Assembly (NCBI GenBank): GCA_027924645.1
Contig: BSBN01001688.1
Location: 62,001 to 126,000 of the forward strand
Source of the DNA: Cunninghamia lanceolata
Taxonomy: Eukaryota > Streptophyta > Pinopsida > Cupressales > Cupressaceae
Direction: 5' to 3'
DNA length: 64,000 nucleotides
Under the pieces are notes generated by a model. That model was not told where the DNA came from. It worked only from the letters and a program-made list of their open reading frames with translations, and did no database searches. The translations under genes and the position numbers were made by a program. Positions 1 to 10,649 of the stretch are shown one piece after another (within the stretch, counting starts at the first letter, position 1; each line of letters begins with the position of its first letter).

Positions 1-410
1 ACAATGTATAATCCCACAAATTGCTTGATCAACACCTTTTACTCATCTGGATTGAAATCTGATACTCTATCAGTCAGTTCTTCCTCTGTCTGCTCTACCT
101 GACTGGAACCCAACACTCAGATGCTTATATCTTTTTCTTGCTTTATCACCGGAGGCTAAATCTTTGGAATATAGTAGTCATAATACCCCTCTTGACTTGT
201 CCAAGTCTACAACTTACTAAGTTACACCATCTAAGAGATCCGGACCTGATTGTTAGACCTTGTTACATACTCTGTTCTTGTTCACCGAACCAAAATAATC
301 TTCAATCTGACTTCCGGTAAAGGCATACTATGTACTACGGATGTGTGGGATAGACTTTGTTTCCATCAATGACAACACTTATGAAGCCACACAGTGTCTC
401 TTGCCAACAA
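1..410. other. Unassigned AT-rich sequence at the left edge
   Basis: No coding frame with a recognisable domain is visible on either strand. The right boundary at about 411 is where similarity to the LTR of element I begins. The LTR at 10650-11965 continues with unrelated sequence beyond the same point, so these bases are either a diverged LTR variant or another element abutting the LTR scrap. Confidence 0.4.
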
Positions 411-576
411 GTCCTTCAATCAACAATCATGATTTTAGGTAATTCATCTCTCATAAACATAATTAGAACAAATCTTGTCAATCTACTTTGGTGCAATCAT
501 CAGGACAATGGAATAAAAAGGAAGAAAAAGAGAGGTAAAAAGGTGTATTATCGTGGGTGCTACCTGGCACTCATCA
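411..576 (-). repeat. Element I, 3' LTR fragment (left copy)
   Basis: Nearly identical to 11800-11965, differing by a few substitutions, and ending on the plus strand in the same ACTCATCA. Similarity stops abruptly at about 411, so only the first ~166 bp of the 3' LTR (minus orientation) are recognisable. The bases right of 576 (GGAGGCA on the minus strand) could be a weak polypurine tract. Confidence 0.8.
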
Positions 577-614
577 TGCCTCCATACTTAAAGGTTAGCG
601 GGTCCTCCTACTAT

Positions 615-3600
615 TCACAATCTAGACTTATTCAGGTGGAATATTCTATCAGTCAAGTTGTAGTCATTTGTATAAGTAGACCTAGTGGTGTGGTTTGTAT
701 TACCATTTCCTCTAAACTGATCAACCTGCTTCATCCATTCCTGAAATCTGTCATCTTCCATTTGTTCAACCCAGATAGGTAGTGGCTCAATGATGAGAGG
801 AGGTTTGAAACGGCCACCTATCCACTCTAACTGGTATTTATCCATCATTTTGGGCACTATCCTGGCCTTCCTCATAAACAACTGTAGGTTGGCAGGGGAC
901 ACCACTTCTCTCATCTTTTGTTTTGTAGTTAGTTAAAGTGTTCCACCTTTTCTTTTCCACTAGAAGCATTTGATTAGATAAACTATTTATGAGGAGACCA
1001 AAATCAATGGAACATTCTTGCAGATGTTTTAGATATAGAGGCAGAATCTTGGTCTTACCATTTGGGGAGTAAATGTGTGCCCTGAAATGGATCTTAAAAG
1101 CATTGGGATTTAGAGATTCTCTTCTGATAAAAAGGCTTGTTTTTGCATCCTTCTATATATAAGCCTCCATCTTTTCATTCCAAATCTAATGATTTCTCAT
1201 CAGTGACATGAATGCCCCGAGTTGGCATTCTCCTATAAAATAGTTGATCACGAAGGTATGATCATCGATGCAGAAACCATGCAAATATAACTCACACAGA
1301 AAATCTTTATCCTCATCAGAACTTCTCATATATGCCTCCATGAACCCTATCCCTATCTCTATGTCCTCAGTAAAATCAGACAGAACCAAAGATATTTTTC
1401 TTTGTAGGATTCTTTCTTGTAGAAACATAGCATAACTTCCATTGGGGGGTTTGCAAGATAGGATCTTAGATGAAATGGAAGCTATTTGAAGGACCTTTTC
1501 TTCCAAAGTTTGTACCCTTTGTGACATGGCAGTTACTGTCGTTTGTAGTTGCAGCATGGGTTTAGAAGCCTCATATTCCCTACATCTTCTTTCCCAATGG
1601 AACAAGGCTTTAGGAATATCTATTGGAATTGGGCCTAAGTATGGATCTGTTTGTACCCCATGTTCCATCGTTGCCACTGGGCCAATCAACTCCTGAATGT
1701 ACTCTTATTGATCATCTATCTTATTGTTGGCCCATGTTAATTATTTGGCTTGACTTTGTACTTTCTCAACAAGTGCTGCAATTATTGTGAGACTATTGTC
1801 TCGAGCCTTTGTAAGATCAAAAATATTTTGTGCTGCCTCTGCCTCATTTTCCTTGATGCTTTGGGCTGCGTCTGTTTCTTTGTCTCTCATTTCTGCCTCT
1901 TTCTCCTGAATTATTTTCTGTTTATTCTGGAGCTCTTCTTACAGTCCCTCAATCATTTGTTTTTGTTCCATTTATTTTTCTTTCATGACCTTCTTGAGGT
2001 CAGTAATAATTAAGTTCTTCCCCCATAATAATCTCTTCAGATTATCTATTTCCTCTAGCATCAATTGTTCCCTTGAAATCTCAACATCCTCTTGATCAGA
2101 GGGGTGAGAATATGTCCTTGTTTCTTCTTCTATTTGTTCCACTTCAGGGTTTTCCATAGCGCTTTGCCCTTCACTGTCAGCTGCATCCACTTGCCCCTTT
2201 TCAACTTCCCCTGCAATCTCCTTGTCCTGAGATTCCTCTTGATTTCTCTCTGCAATTATTGGTGTTGATGAAGGCCTAGCCTCATTTATAGAAGTCCTAA
2301 AACCCAAGAGAACTTTAGCCAGGAGAGCAATATCTCTTTCAACTTGGGTAATTTGCCTTTTTCTCTCGCTTCTCCGTAGCACAGGTGGAGTAGGTGCCTC
2401 GGTAGCAGGTATATTATCCTCAGAGTCTGAGGAAATAGTAAAAGTGTCTCTCTGTTATGTCTCCGGAGTAGGGGAATGTTGTGAAGTTGGACTATGGGAA
2501 CTTGCATGAACAAATGGCTCTGGGGAAACTTCTCTTTGTTTCTTCTTTCTAACTAGAGGAATTTCATCTGAATCATGAGATGCTTCCTCAGCCCAGTAGT
2601 GTATGTTGGAATCAGTTTTCTTTGAAGTTCTTTTTGTTTTCTGACCCTACATTGTCTTCTCTTTTTGCTTCTTGGGGTCAGAAGTCTGGGTGGAGGCCTT
2701 CTCTATAACAATTGTTTCCCCTATTTGTTTAATTAGAATAGACTGATCCTCAGCCAAGGTCATTTTTCATTTTGCTGAGTGAGTCATATAGGGGTTTTGG
2801 TCTATAACATGTTCCTTTAGTTGTGCTGAGGCAGCTGAAGATTCATCCATTACTTCCTTCCCTTTCCTCTTTTTTCCAGTAACAAGGGAAGCAGATGAAG
2901 TTGCCTCCAGTGAGGGCTTTTGACCTTTATCTTTCTCAGTAGCTGGAGAGGAAGTTGAAGGATCTTCCTCCTCTTCCTGCTGGGTAGAGGAAGCCTCATC
3001 CATTCTTTGTGCCCTCTCTGGTGTTTTGTCCTATGGTTTATTGTCTAGAAATGTTTGCCATAAAGCCTCCCCATCAGCTTGAGACAGAAAGTGATATTTC
3101 ACAATCAGAAAAATGAGGCCATGGTTTTTCATAGGACCTTTCCCTTGTTGATACTTGTTTACAGATGCTTTAATGGCAGAATGTAGAAAGTTTGGAATGT
3201 TTATGCTAAATTCTGGGTGAGCATTTCCATGCCTCAGAAAAATTAACATTTTCATTATTGGTCCTAAAACTATAGAAAATTGGCCATCACATGTAAAGTA
3301 TTTCATCAACCATAATGCTACAGACTACCATGGGTGTGGAAGTGAAGACCTAACAATTCCTTTAACCTCATTTTTGCTTAAATGTAATTGTATTGCAGGT
3401 TCACCTTCTTCAAAGAAATTTTTAATTAAATCAGCATATAGGGTTTTCAAATGGTAAAACCTCTCACCTTGTTTTGGTAATCCTAAGATATGACTGATGA
3501 TGGTGGAAGAGATATTGACTTGAACCCCTCTCACAATTGTTTGATTATCTTTCAGGTTACATAGGAAATCATCAACAATATCCTCCTGAAAACCTTCAAA

Positions 3601-3708
3601 TTTCTCCAAGAACTCTAACAACCCTGCATTCCTTAGAATGTCTGCTACAACTTGATCCTACATAAGGCCTATTATATTCTCTAGCTCTGACTTCTTTTTA
3701 ACTCCCAT
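615..3708 (-). pseudogene. Element I 3' ORF (extra ORF downstream of pol), stop-riddled
   Basis: A single minus-strand frame runs from the ATG at 3708 to the stop at 1186 (about 840 codons) without a net frameshift, but with about ten internal stops. It may continue, with a frame change, to about 615. The N-terminal ~130 residues contain a variable-sequence domain with an I-x-x-x-I-L-G-L-P motif, resembling domains found in extra ORFs of plant Athila-like elements (my family inference). Next comes a charged, Ser/Glu/Lys-rich linker (about 3003-2100), then a long heptad-rich segment that looks coiled-coil (about 2100-1500), then a globular-looking C-terminal part. Nearly all the stops are TAA/TAG at positions where CAA/CAG (Gln) is one transition away. 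No signal peptide or membrane segment is obvious, so I do not call it env-like. Function unknown. Confidence 0.65.
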
Positions 3709-4804
3709 TTTTCGTCCTATTCCACCTCCTCTGGTAAAAATTCTTCCTGCTTCTCTCTGTGGTCTATTTTTTTCTCTTTTCACTCCGGAGGGCTGTGTCA
3801 GCAGACTTGAATTTTACACTCAAAGATTTTAGAGAAATTTGTAATCTTGAATGAGAGTTGATATGTCATTTTTTTTACTACTTAGATTATGGGAAAGAAG
3901 CTTGAGACTGGTTTAGTGTGTTTATACAGTCATAATTGCAGGAGAGTGATGGGACACTCCATAGATAGGTCGATAGTGTGGCAAATATGGCGGCATGAAT
4001 GAGTTAAGAAGGGAAATAATGGCAAGGAGATGTGTCATGATAACGGCACCTAAAAATAGAATTGACAAGACAGTTACTAATTAAGTTTATTAAAAAGAAT
4101 TACCTGAATCAATCTTAATGATGATGATCTGATGTACTTGGCTGCAACATCGTGGCTTTGATGAGATTTGATGTGACCCGGCACGTGAGCAGCTCCTACA
4201 TGGCTTTGAACTACCGTCAGCATCCTTATTGTCACTTATTCTGCAATTATTCCAGCTAAGTGGTCTGGGAATGACATGTTGTCAAGTGACATCGGTACAG
4301 CAATTTGTGATGACTTGGGCATGTGAGAGTGATGGCTTTTTTATTGTTGATGATAGGCATGCTGACTTCATTATCATTTATGTCATAGAGTGGAGGATGT
4401 CATGCTAACCTCATCAAATGACATCTCCACTTTATTACCTTGAGAGGTGGGTCCCCTCATTATTTTTTATATATTTTAAAATGGCTCTTTATTGGTGGAG
4501 CGCCAGAGGTGCTCCTAGTTTGTGAAGCGTTTGAGGTGCTTCTGGTTTGTGAGCATCGGAGGTGCTCCTCATTTGTTACAAAGATGTGTTTTAGTAACTC
4601 TTGGCACCTAATTACCTCCATAGCTTGATTATTCCAATCCAGAAAGAAGAAGGGAACTGCCATTTATTAGTTTTCAATCCCCTTGGTGGAGAAAGACAGC
4701 CATTTACTGCTTTTCTATCTTTCTCTCTTTTTTTTTTTCAAGAAGGCCGCCATTTGCTAGTTTTCAACCTTCCTTTTTTTTCTTTTTTTTTTCAAGTCTA
4801 ATCT
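3709..4804. other. Non-coding spacer between pol and the 3' ORF of element I
   Basis: About 1.1 kb without a supportable frame. It holds a three-unit imperfect tandem repeat (4501-4579) and T-rich stretches at 4727-4740 and 4770-4795. In Athila-type elements such a spacer carries splice signals for the downstream ORF; none can be assigned here with confidence. Confidence 0.5.
4501..4579. repeat. Three imperfect 26-27 bp tandem units
   Basis: Units at 4501-4527, 4528-4553 and 4554-4579 share the core GAGGTGCTYCT followed by a TTTGTKA-like segment. The array lies in the pol/3' ORF spacer of element I. Confidence 0.75.
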
Positions 4805-6070
4805 GTGATAGAGGGTGTGTCCCCTGTAACCAAGCACAAATCCTTGATAAATTCCTCCTTAGTTGATGGCCTTTTATAGAGTCAAATTATGTGGCCATTC
4901 ACTAAGAATGTATCTACTCTTCCATCAATGGGTTCTAGAAAAAAATTTCCATTCTCAAAAACTTCCTTTATTTGATAATGACCCATCCAATGAGTTTGTA
5001 GCTTCCCCTTGAACTCCTTGAACTTAGAATCATATAGCAGAACCCAATCACCCTGCTAAAATGTCCTCCTTTTGATGTGTTGGTCATGCCATTGTTTCAT
5101 TTGATATTAAACAAGTTCTATTTGGTGTATGGCTTCTGTACGGATTTCATCTAACTCATTGAGCTGAAGAATCCTATTCTATTGTGCTATAGACAATGGT
5201 AGACCGATATCTAATGAAGTTTTGAGTGTTTGCAGTTCAAATTCTATAGACAGGATGGGTTTCTTTCCATAAACTAATTCATATGGTGAGAATTTGGTTG
5301 TGGACTTCCAAGTAGTATTGTAAGCCCAATCCTTTCTATTCATGGCCACTATCCTTGTCAGGATATTCTCTAGTTCCCTATTAGTCACCTCCACCTACCC
5401 ATTGGCTTGGGGATGGTAGGGTGAAGATTTCCTATGCTTAACTTGATATAAGTCTATGAACACTCTGATTACCTATGAAGTGAATTGAGGTCCTCTGTCT
5501 GAAACTATTGATCTTGGGGCTCTAAACCTCAAGAAAATTCTGTTATAAAGGAAATCAACAACTTTCTCTTCTCTTGCAAATTGCAATGCCTGAACTTCAG
5601 CCCATTTAGTCACATAGTCTGTGCATACGAGAATGTACTCTTTGCCTGATGATGGTGGAGAAATTGGTCCCATAAAGTCTAGACTTCATTACTCAAATGG
5701 TTCCAACATTACTTGAGGATGAAGTGACATTTCCTGGGTGAAGGTTGGCTATCCCATCCTTTGGCACTGATCACACTATTGTACATACTTCTTGGTATCA
5801 TTATGGATAGAGGGCCAGTAGTAACTAGCTCCCATAGTAACTAGCTCCCAGAATCTTGTGGATGGTTATGTGTGAAGAATAATGCCCACCAGATGGCTCA
5901 TCATGACATGCCCTTAAGACATCAAAAAAATCATCAGCTTTTAGACACCTGCGTAAAATGAAATCAGTACCACATTTAAACAGTAAACCATTTAACCATT
6001 TGTAAGATAAGCTTTCCTTTAGTAAGCGCTTCTTTTGTTTTGAGGTAAAATGGGATGGAAAAAAGTTTGT
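4805..6070 (-). pseudogene. Element I integrase, decayed
   Basis: Integrase catalyses insertion of the cDNA. On the minus strand the zinc-binding part runs from HDEPSGGHYSSHIT (about 5910) to a CDQC motif (about 5770). The catalytic core follows: VCTDYVTKW supplies the first Asp, VSDRGPQF the second, and VEVTNRELE the Glu (about 5660-5360). A C-terminal module with GDWVLLYDSKF and FLVNGH sits at about 5060-4880. The frame is interrupted by several stops (for example after YVQ, FTS, QANG and RRTF) and by a small duplication near 5820-5850 that repeats a TAACTAGCTCCCA segment. Most stops are TAG where CAG would restore the family residue. Not functional. Confidence 0.8.
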
Positions 6071-6430
6071 AGCTAAGAGATTAGCTATGTCTGCAAACCA
6101 TGGTGCAGTAGAGGAGATAGCAAAAAGATGTTCATCTAGAAATTTGTCCTCCACTGGTTGGTTCTCTCCACCTATATGCAATCTTGACAGAAAGTCAACA
6201 ACCAAATTGAATTTGCCTGGGTTATCAACTATGGTAATGTCAAATTCCTGCAATAGCAATAACCACCTAATTATCCTTGCACCCACTATTGGCTTATTCA
6301 TTAAGTATTTGATGGCTGCATGATCAGTATGTACAAATATTTTGTATCGAGTGATATAATGCCTGAATTTGTTTATAGCATATATGACTGCCAAGAATTC
6401 TTTTTCAGTTGTGGTATAATTTCTTTCTGT
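5970..6430 (-). pseudogene. Element I RNase H domain
   Basis: RNase H degrades the RNA strand during reverse transcription. The minus-strand reading has the familiar plant Ty3/gypsy order: AVIYAINKFRHYI, then VHTDHAAIKYLMNK with the Asp of the active site, then a tether ending in FNLVVDFLSRL, where families usually read VADFLSR. It is in a different frame from the RT segment (an indel between 6394 and 6637) and the N-terminal DAS motif is degraded. Confidence 0.75.
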
Positions 6431-6636
6431 AGAGGTAAGGTTTTTACTAATGTAGTAGATGGCATGTATACCTTCTCCCTCCTCTTTCTATCCTAAGACT
6501 GCTCCAATAGACTCATTTGAAGCATCAGTTTGTATGTGAAATGGTAGAGTCCAATTGGGTCCTCTTAAAATAGGTGTGACAGTAAGTTTCTCCTTAAGGG
6601 TTCAAATGCTTATTGGCAATCCTCTGTCCATAAGAA

Positions 6637-7488
6637 TTATGTGTCTTTGTTAAGCAGGGTAAATAGAGGAGCAGCTATTTTGCTGAAATTTTCTATAAAT
6701 CTACTATAGTAGCCTGCATGACCTAGAAAACTTCTAACATCTATTTGCTTTTTAGGTGAAGGTAATTGTTTGATCACTTCTATTTTTTTTTGGTCCACTT
6801 TGATCCCATTTTCTGAAATGTGGTGCCCCAATACAATTCCTTCTTCTACCATCATGAAGCACTTTTCATGGCTCAAGGATAGTCAATTTTTTTCTCAGCA
6901 TTTTAATACCTTCTCTAGGTTTATGAGAGCTTCTTCAAAGTTGTCCCCATACACAGTAAAGTCATCCATATAGACTTCCATGCACTCACTAGCTAGTTCA
7001 GTAAAAATGGCTAAAACAAGCCTATGAAATCTAATTGGAGCATTACATAGTCCAAATGGAAGAACTTTGTAGGCAAAAGTTTCCTAAGAACAAGTGAAAG
7101 TGGTTTTATCCTGATCTTCAGGTGCTACTTGGATTTGGTTATATCCACTGAACCCATCTAGGAAAGAAAAATACTTCCTCCCTGCAAGGTTGTCCAGCAC
7201 TTGGTTAATGAATGGTAAGGGAAAGTAGTCCTTCTTTATGGCTTTGTTTAGCTCTCTATAGTCAATACACACTCTCCACTTCCCATTCTTTTTAGGCACT
7301 ATGACCAAGTGTGAGACCCATTGACTGTCTGAGATTGGATATATAAACCCTGCTTGCAACATTTTTTCTATTTCAGTCTTAACAATGTCTTTTAAAGCAA
7401 GATTCAATCTTCTCTGGGGTTGTCTGATAGGTTTGACATCTTCAGTGTATGTATGATGAGTACAGATCTCAAGAGGGATGCCCTTCAT
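6637..7488 (-). pseudogene. Element I reverse transcriptase, decayed
   Basis: Reverse transcriptase of the Ty3/gypsy type. Visible in order: EKMLQAGFIYPISDSQW (about 7370), WRVCIDYRELNKA (7270), FSFLDGFSGYNQI (7160), LPFGLCNAP (7050), the catalytic YMDD at 6961-6972, GIVLGHHISENGI (6820) and RSFLGHAGYYSRF (6730). The usual CPWGTFAY motif has its Trp codon changed to a stop (TGG to TAG) at about 7085, and further stops follow at about 6890. Upstream (7621-7899) the same frame holds the protease-RT linker. Catalytic residues remain but the frame is broken. Confidence 0.85.
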
Positions 7489-7952
7489 ATCTTGGTATTC
7501 CCAAGAAAACGTTGTTGAATGGAAAATTAGGAGTTTGAGAAGTGCTTCTTCCTATTTTTCTGCTAACTAGGTGTTGATATTCAGTGTTTTCCCACGTAAA
7601 ATCATGACATGTTTTGTGATCTAATCCATAGATGTATTCAATCCATATCCTGGAGTCACGGTATTAAGGGGGCAAGAATGTGGAAGAAACATGTGGAATG
7701 TGGCTAATTCTCTGTAAAAGGTCTCTCCACAAGGAATTATATTTGCTAGGGTACAATGAGCAAAAGTGAGAAGTTCTCTCCTTGAATCTTGGGCTAGCTC
7801 CATTATATCCTCATTAATAAGAATGTGGGTGATATCTTTTATTTTATCATAGTAGATTTCTTCTTCCAACTCACCCAAATGTTCTTTGATGGTAACCATA
7901 GCTACTGAGGCACTATTTTCATGTTATCTGGCTCATCTACCCATACTCTTCC

Positions 7953-8399
7953 TTAATAATATATTGAGGGTTTAGCTGGAGGATACAAAGATATTTTCTT
8001 CAAATCTATTCCATTAGAAATGACCATATCCCCAGTTTGACAATCAATAGATGTTGCTGCAATAGCCAGCCATGGTCTTCCTAATATCAATAGATAAGCA
8101 TGTCGCTGGTTTCTTGGTTCTAATATCAGGAAGTCTACTAGGAATTCCCATGATTCTATCACCACTAGAACATCAGTTATCACCCCTTTTGGAATAGCTA
8201 CCGACTGGTCAGCGAGTTGAAGGATTGTGGATGTGGACTGGATACCTGTTAGGGCTAATTTGTCCATTATATAAAGTATCATTACATTTATTGCTTCTCC
8301 CGAATCAACCAAAACATTTGAAATTTCTACCCTTGAGATGTAAATAGTTATGCCAGGATTTCCAGGATCTCCATATTTTGGGAGGAGCATTTCTCCCAT
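7953..8399 (-). pseudogene. Element I retroviral-type aspartic protease
   Basis: The pol protease that matures gag-pol. The active-site loop reads VLVDSGEAINVM (families usually DSGA or DTGA), followed about 80 residues later by LILGRPWLAIAATSID, the conserved ILGRPW signature of plant Ty3/gypsy proteases. It is in the same frame as gag (10571-9480), with no net indel across about 2.6 kb. Confidence 0.8.
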
Positions 8400-8606
8400 T
8401 AGGAGATCTACTACTTTTCATTTCTTCCTACTCTGGGTTTTAACACAATGTTGTTTGATGAATTGGTTCAGTTCAGACACATCCCTAATTTCTTGTGGGA
8501 GCAGAATTTCAATGTTTAATTGTCTAATTTCTTGTAAAAGTTCTAATTCCAAGGTAGATTGGACTTGTTTTTATAAGAGCTTTTTCTGGGGAACATGTTG
8601 TTTGAG

Positions 8607-9479
8607 TCATTCTGGGTATGGTGCTAGTTTTTCTATCTCCGGAGCATCTCCAAAGTTCTTATAAGAAATGTTTCCATGGGTGTTCTCTGGAGTCATTCTT
8701 TTAGGAGGAACTCCGGAGTTATCCAAGGATGATTCATTTAGCACTGTTTTGATAGTAATCTCCTCTGGAAGCTGAGCAGATGGATTTTCAAGTTCCTCAT
8801 CATTGGTCACTTCGACTATAGTTGGAGGATATGGTCTTGGAAATGCTTTCCCAGAATGCAGCTGGAGGTTATTGGAATATATGGCATTAATACCAACCAT
8901 GTTTTCTTGTTTTGTCATGTAAACAGATGCTCCCTGCTTATTCCATGGGTTTGGTATAAGTTGAGCTGGTAAGGGTGGTTGGCTAACTGGTTTGTTTTGT
9001 GACTGCCCTTGTGTGTTGGGGGGTCCAGTTAGCAATGCTTGTTGTTGAGGTTGGAAACATCAAGGTTGTCCCTAGTATTATTGATTATATCCTTGTTGAG
9101 AACCCCAATGAGGCTGCATGTTTTGTGATCCAAGTTGTTGTGGCCATTGTTGATTCCCCCAGGGTTGATTTTGCCAATGTTGGTTCTGCCATTGTTGGTT
9201 TGGCCAATCTTGTGGTCCCCAAGGAGGATTATTTTGAGGCCCATGCCAAGTTGGATTTCATTGATTATTTCCCCAATTAGAAGGACCCCTATAAGAGGCC
9301 TGGTTTGAATACTAATTATAAGGGAAATTCCCAGCTTGTTTTTGTCCTACATAGTTCAACTCCTCCTCTATAATGGCATTCTTTTTACTTAGCCTTTTTA
9401 AGGTTGGAAGCTTATCACACTGACCGATAGGATGTTCCTTATCATAGATCTGACACATCTCTAAATTATCCAAAGGGCA
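8607..9479 (-). pseudogene. Element I gag-protease linker, Gln/Trp/Asn-rich
   Basis: Low-complexity continuation of gag on the minus strand. It has a zinc-knuckle-like CPLDNLEMCQIYDKEHPIGQC (about 9475-9410) and then about ten repeats of short N-Q-x-W or P-W-G-x-Q units between 9290 and 9060. Stops are present: some replace Gln (TAA, TAG) and at least one TGA sits where the repeat expects Trp. The remainder (9035-8607) is Pro/Ser/Glu-rich spacer before protease. Confidence 0.6.
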
Positions 9480-10571
9480 TTATCTCAATAGATGTTTCTT
9501 TCTACACCTAGGACAATAGATGGAGAGTGGTTTAGTTGTTCTGTCTTGATCATTTGTTCTAGTTTTTGCCTGAATCCCATCTAATGTGGTATTCAGTTGG
9601 ACTAGAATATATGTTTTGAGATTGGCAATTTCCTCCATTAACTGTCCTATTCCATTCTTCCATTTGAAAGATTTGGGTGTTCTCACTCCATCTTGGGTTT
9701 TGGAATAGTTCCTGTATAGTTCTTCTATAGCAAGCATATCCATTTTATTGATATTCCCTTTTCCCATTAGATCCAGTGCATGTTTTGATTCTTTGTCTAA
9801 TCCTTTTACAAACAGGGTTCTGGCCAAAGAGTGATTTACAGGGTTTCCATACCTTCTCAAAGTGAAGTTGAACCTATCCACATAATCCTCTAAGGTCTCT
9901 TCCTCTCTCTATTTAATTTTGAATAATTCGTCATTTTTATCACTGACTCTACAGTAGTCCTGGTATTTTCCCAAGAATTTTGTCTCCATCTGATTCCAGG
10001 AATGGATGGAGTTTTGGGGAAAACCCATGAACCATCTCATTGCAAAGTCTTTCAGAGTTGAGGGGAATAGTTTGAGTTTTTGATTATCTAATCCATAATT
10101 GTAAGTCTGGCATACCACTTTGAATTCAAACAAAAACTGATCTGGATCCTCAGAAGCATGACCCCTAAAATTTGGTAGGTGTGTAGGTGAAATATTTTTC
10201 ATAGGGGCATTATCTCCAGTAGCCAGAACAATTGGATATGAGAAGGTTCTTGGATCCTGATTTTCCTCCTCTTCATGATTATCATCCATGTCTAATATTG
10301 GTTCTTCTCCTTGAGATTTAGTGTGAGGTTTTGAGGAATTAGTTTCTATCAAAGGATCTACCTGAAATTTCTGTTGTAATTCCTGGATATATTCAGTGAG
10401 TGGAGGACTTGGATGGTTTAAGGGATTATTGATTTGAGGTGTAGTTTCCAAGGTAGGTTCTAGGTGTCTCTCTTCAACAAGATCTTGTGCCACCCCACTT
10501 CTTTCTCCTATAGTTCGTTGATGGGGTGTCTATTTTATGTATCTTCCTTTTTAATCCCTAGCTCTAACCAT
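9480..10571 (-). pseudogene. Element I gag (capsid/nucleocapsid)
   Basis: Structural protein that packages the element RNA. I place the start at the ATG at 10571, because the same frame runs down through acidic, Pro-rich N-terminal sequence into the retrotransposon-gag domain. The domain shows HASEDPDQFLFEFKVVC (about 10170), TLKDFAMRWF and GKYQDYCRVSDKNDELFKIK, and after one stop EEETLEDYVDRFNFTLRRYG. A CPRCRKKH motif ends the segment at about 9490. Stops after the third codon group, at about 10530 and at 9907 are TAA/TAG that one C-to-T change from Gln would explain. Confidence 0.8.
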
Positions 10572-10627
10572 ACAGATTCAATCTATCCTAAAAATGTTTA
10601 ACTAAGTTTCCCTAATTAACATAGAGA

Positions 10628-10645
10628 TCCCCAGCAACGGCGCTA
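10628..10645 (-). other. Primer binding site of element I (tRNA-Asp type)
   Basis: The minus strand reads TAGCGCCGTTGCTGGGGA, very close to the TGGCGCCGTTGCCGGGGA site used by Athila-type plant elements (tRNA-Asp, from general knowledge). It lies four bases inside the LTR end at 10650. Confidence 0.8.
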
Positions 10646-10649
10646 AAAA

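Noticed and set aside
615..3708. Calling the element I 3' ORF an envelope gene
   Set aside because: No signal peptide, transmembrane helix or cleavage site is apparent; the protein is charged and coiled-coil rich.
1186..3708. Non-standard genetic code with TAA/TAG read as Gln
   Set aside because: Trp-to-stop changes and TGA stops occur in the same elements, and intact frames (J GAG, D1 ORF1) use no internal stops. Deamination decay explains the pattern better.
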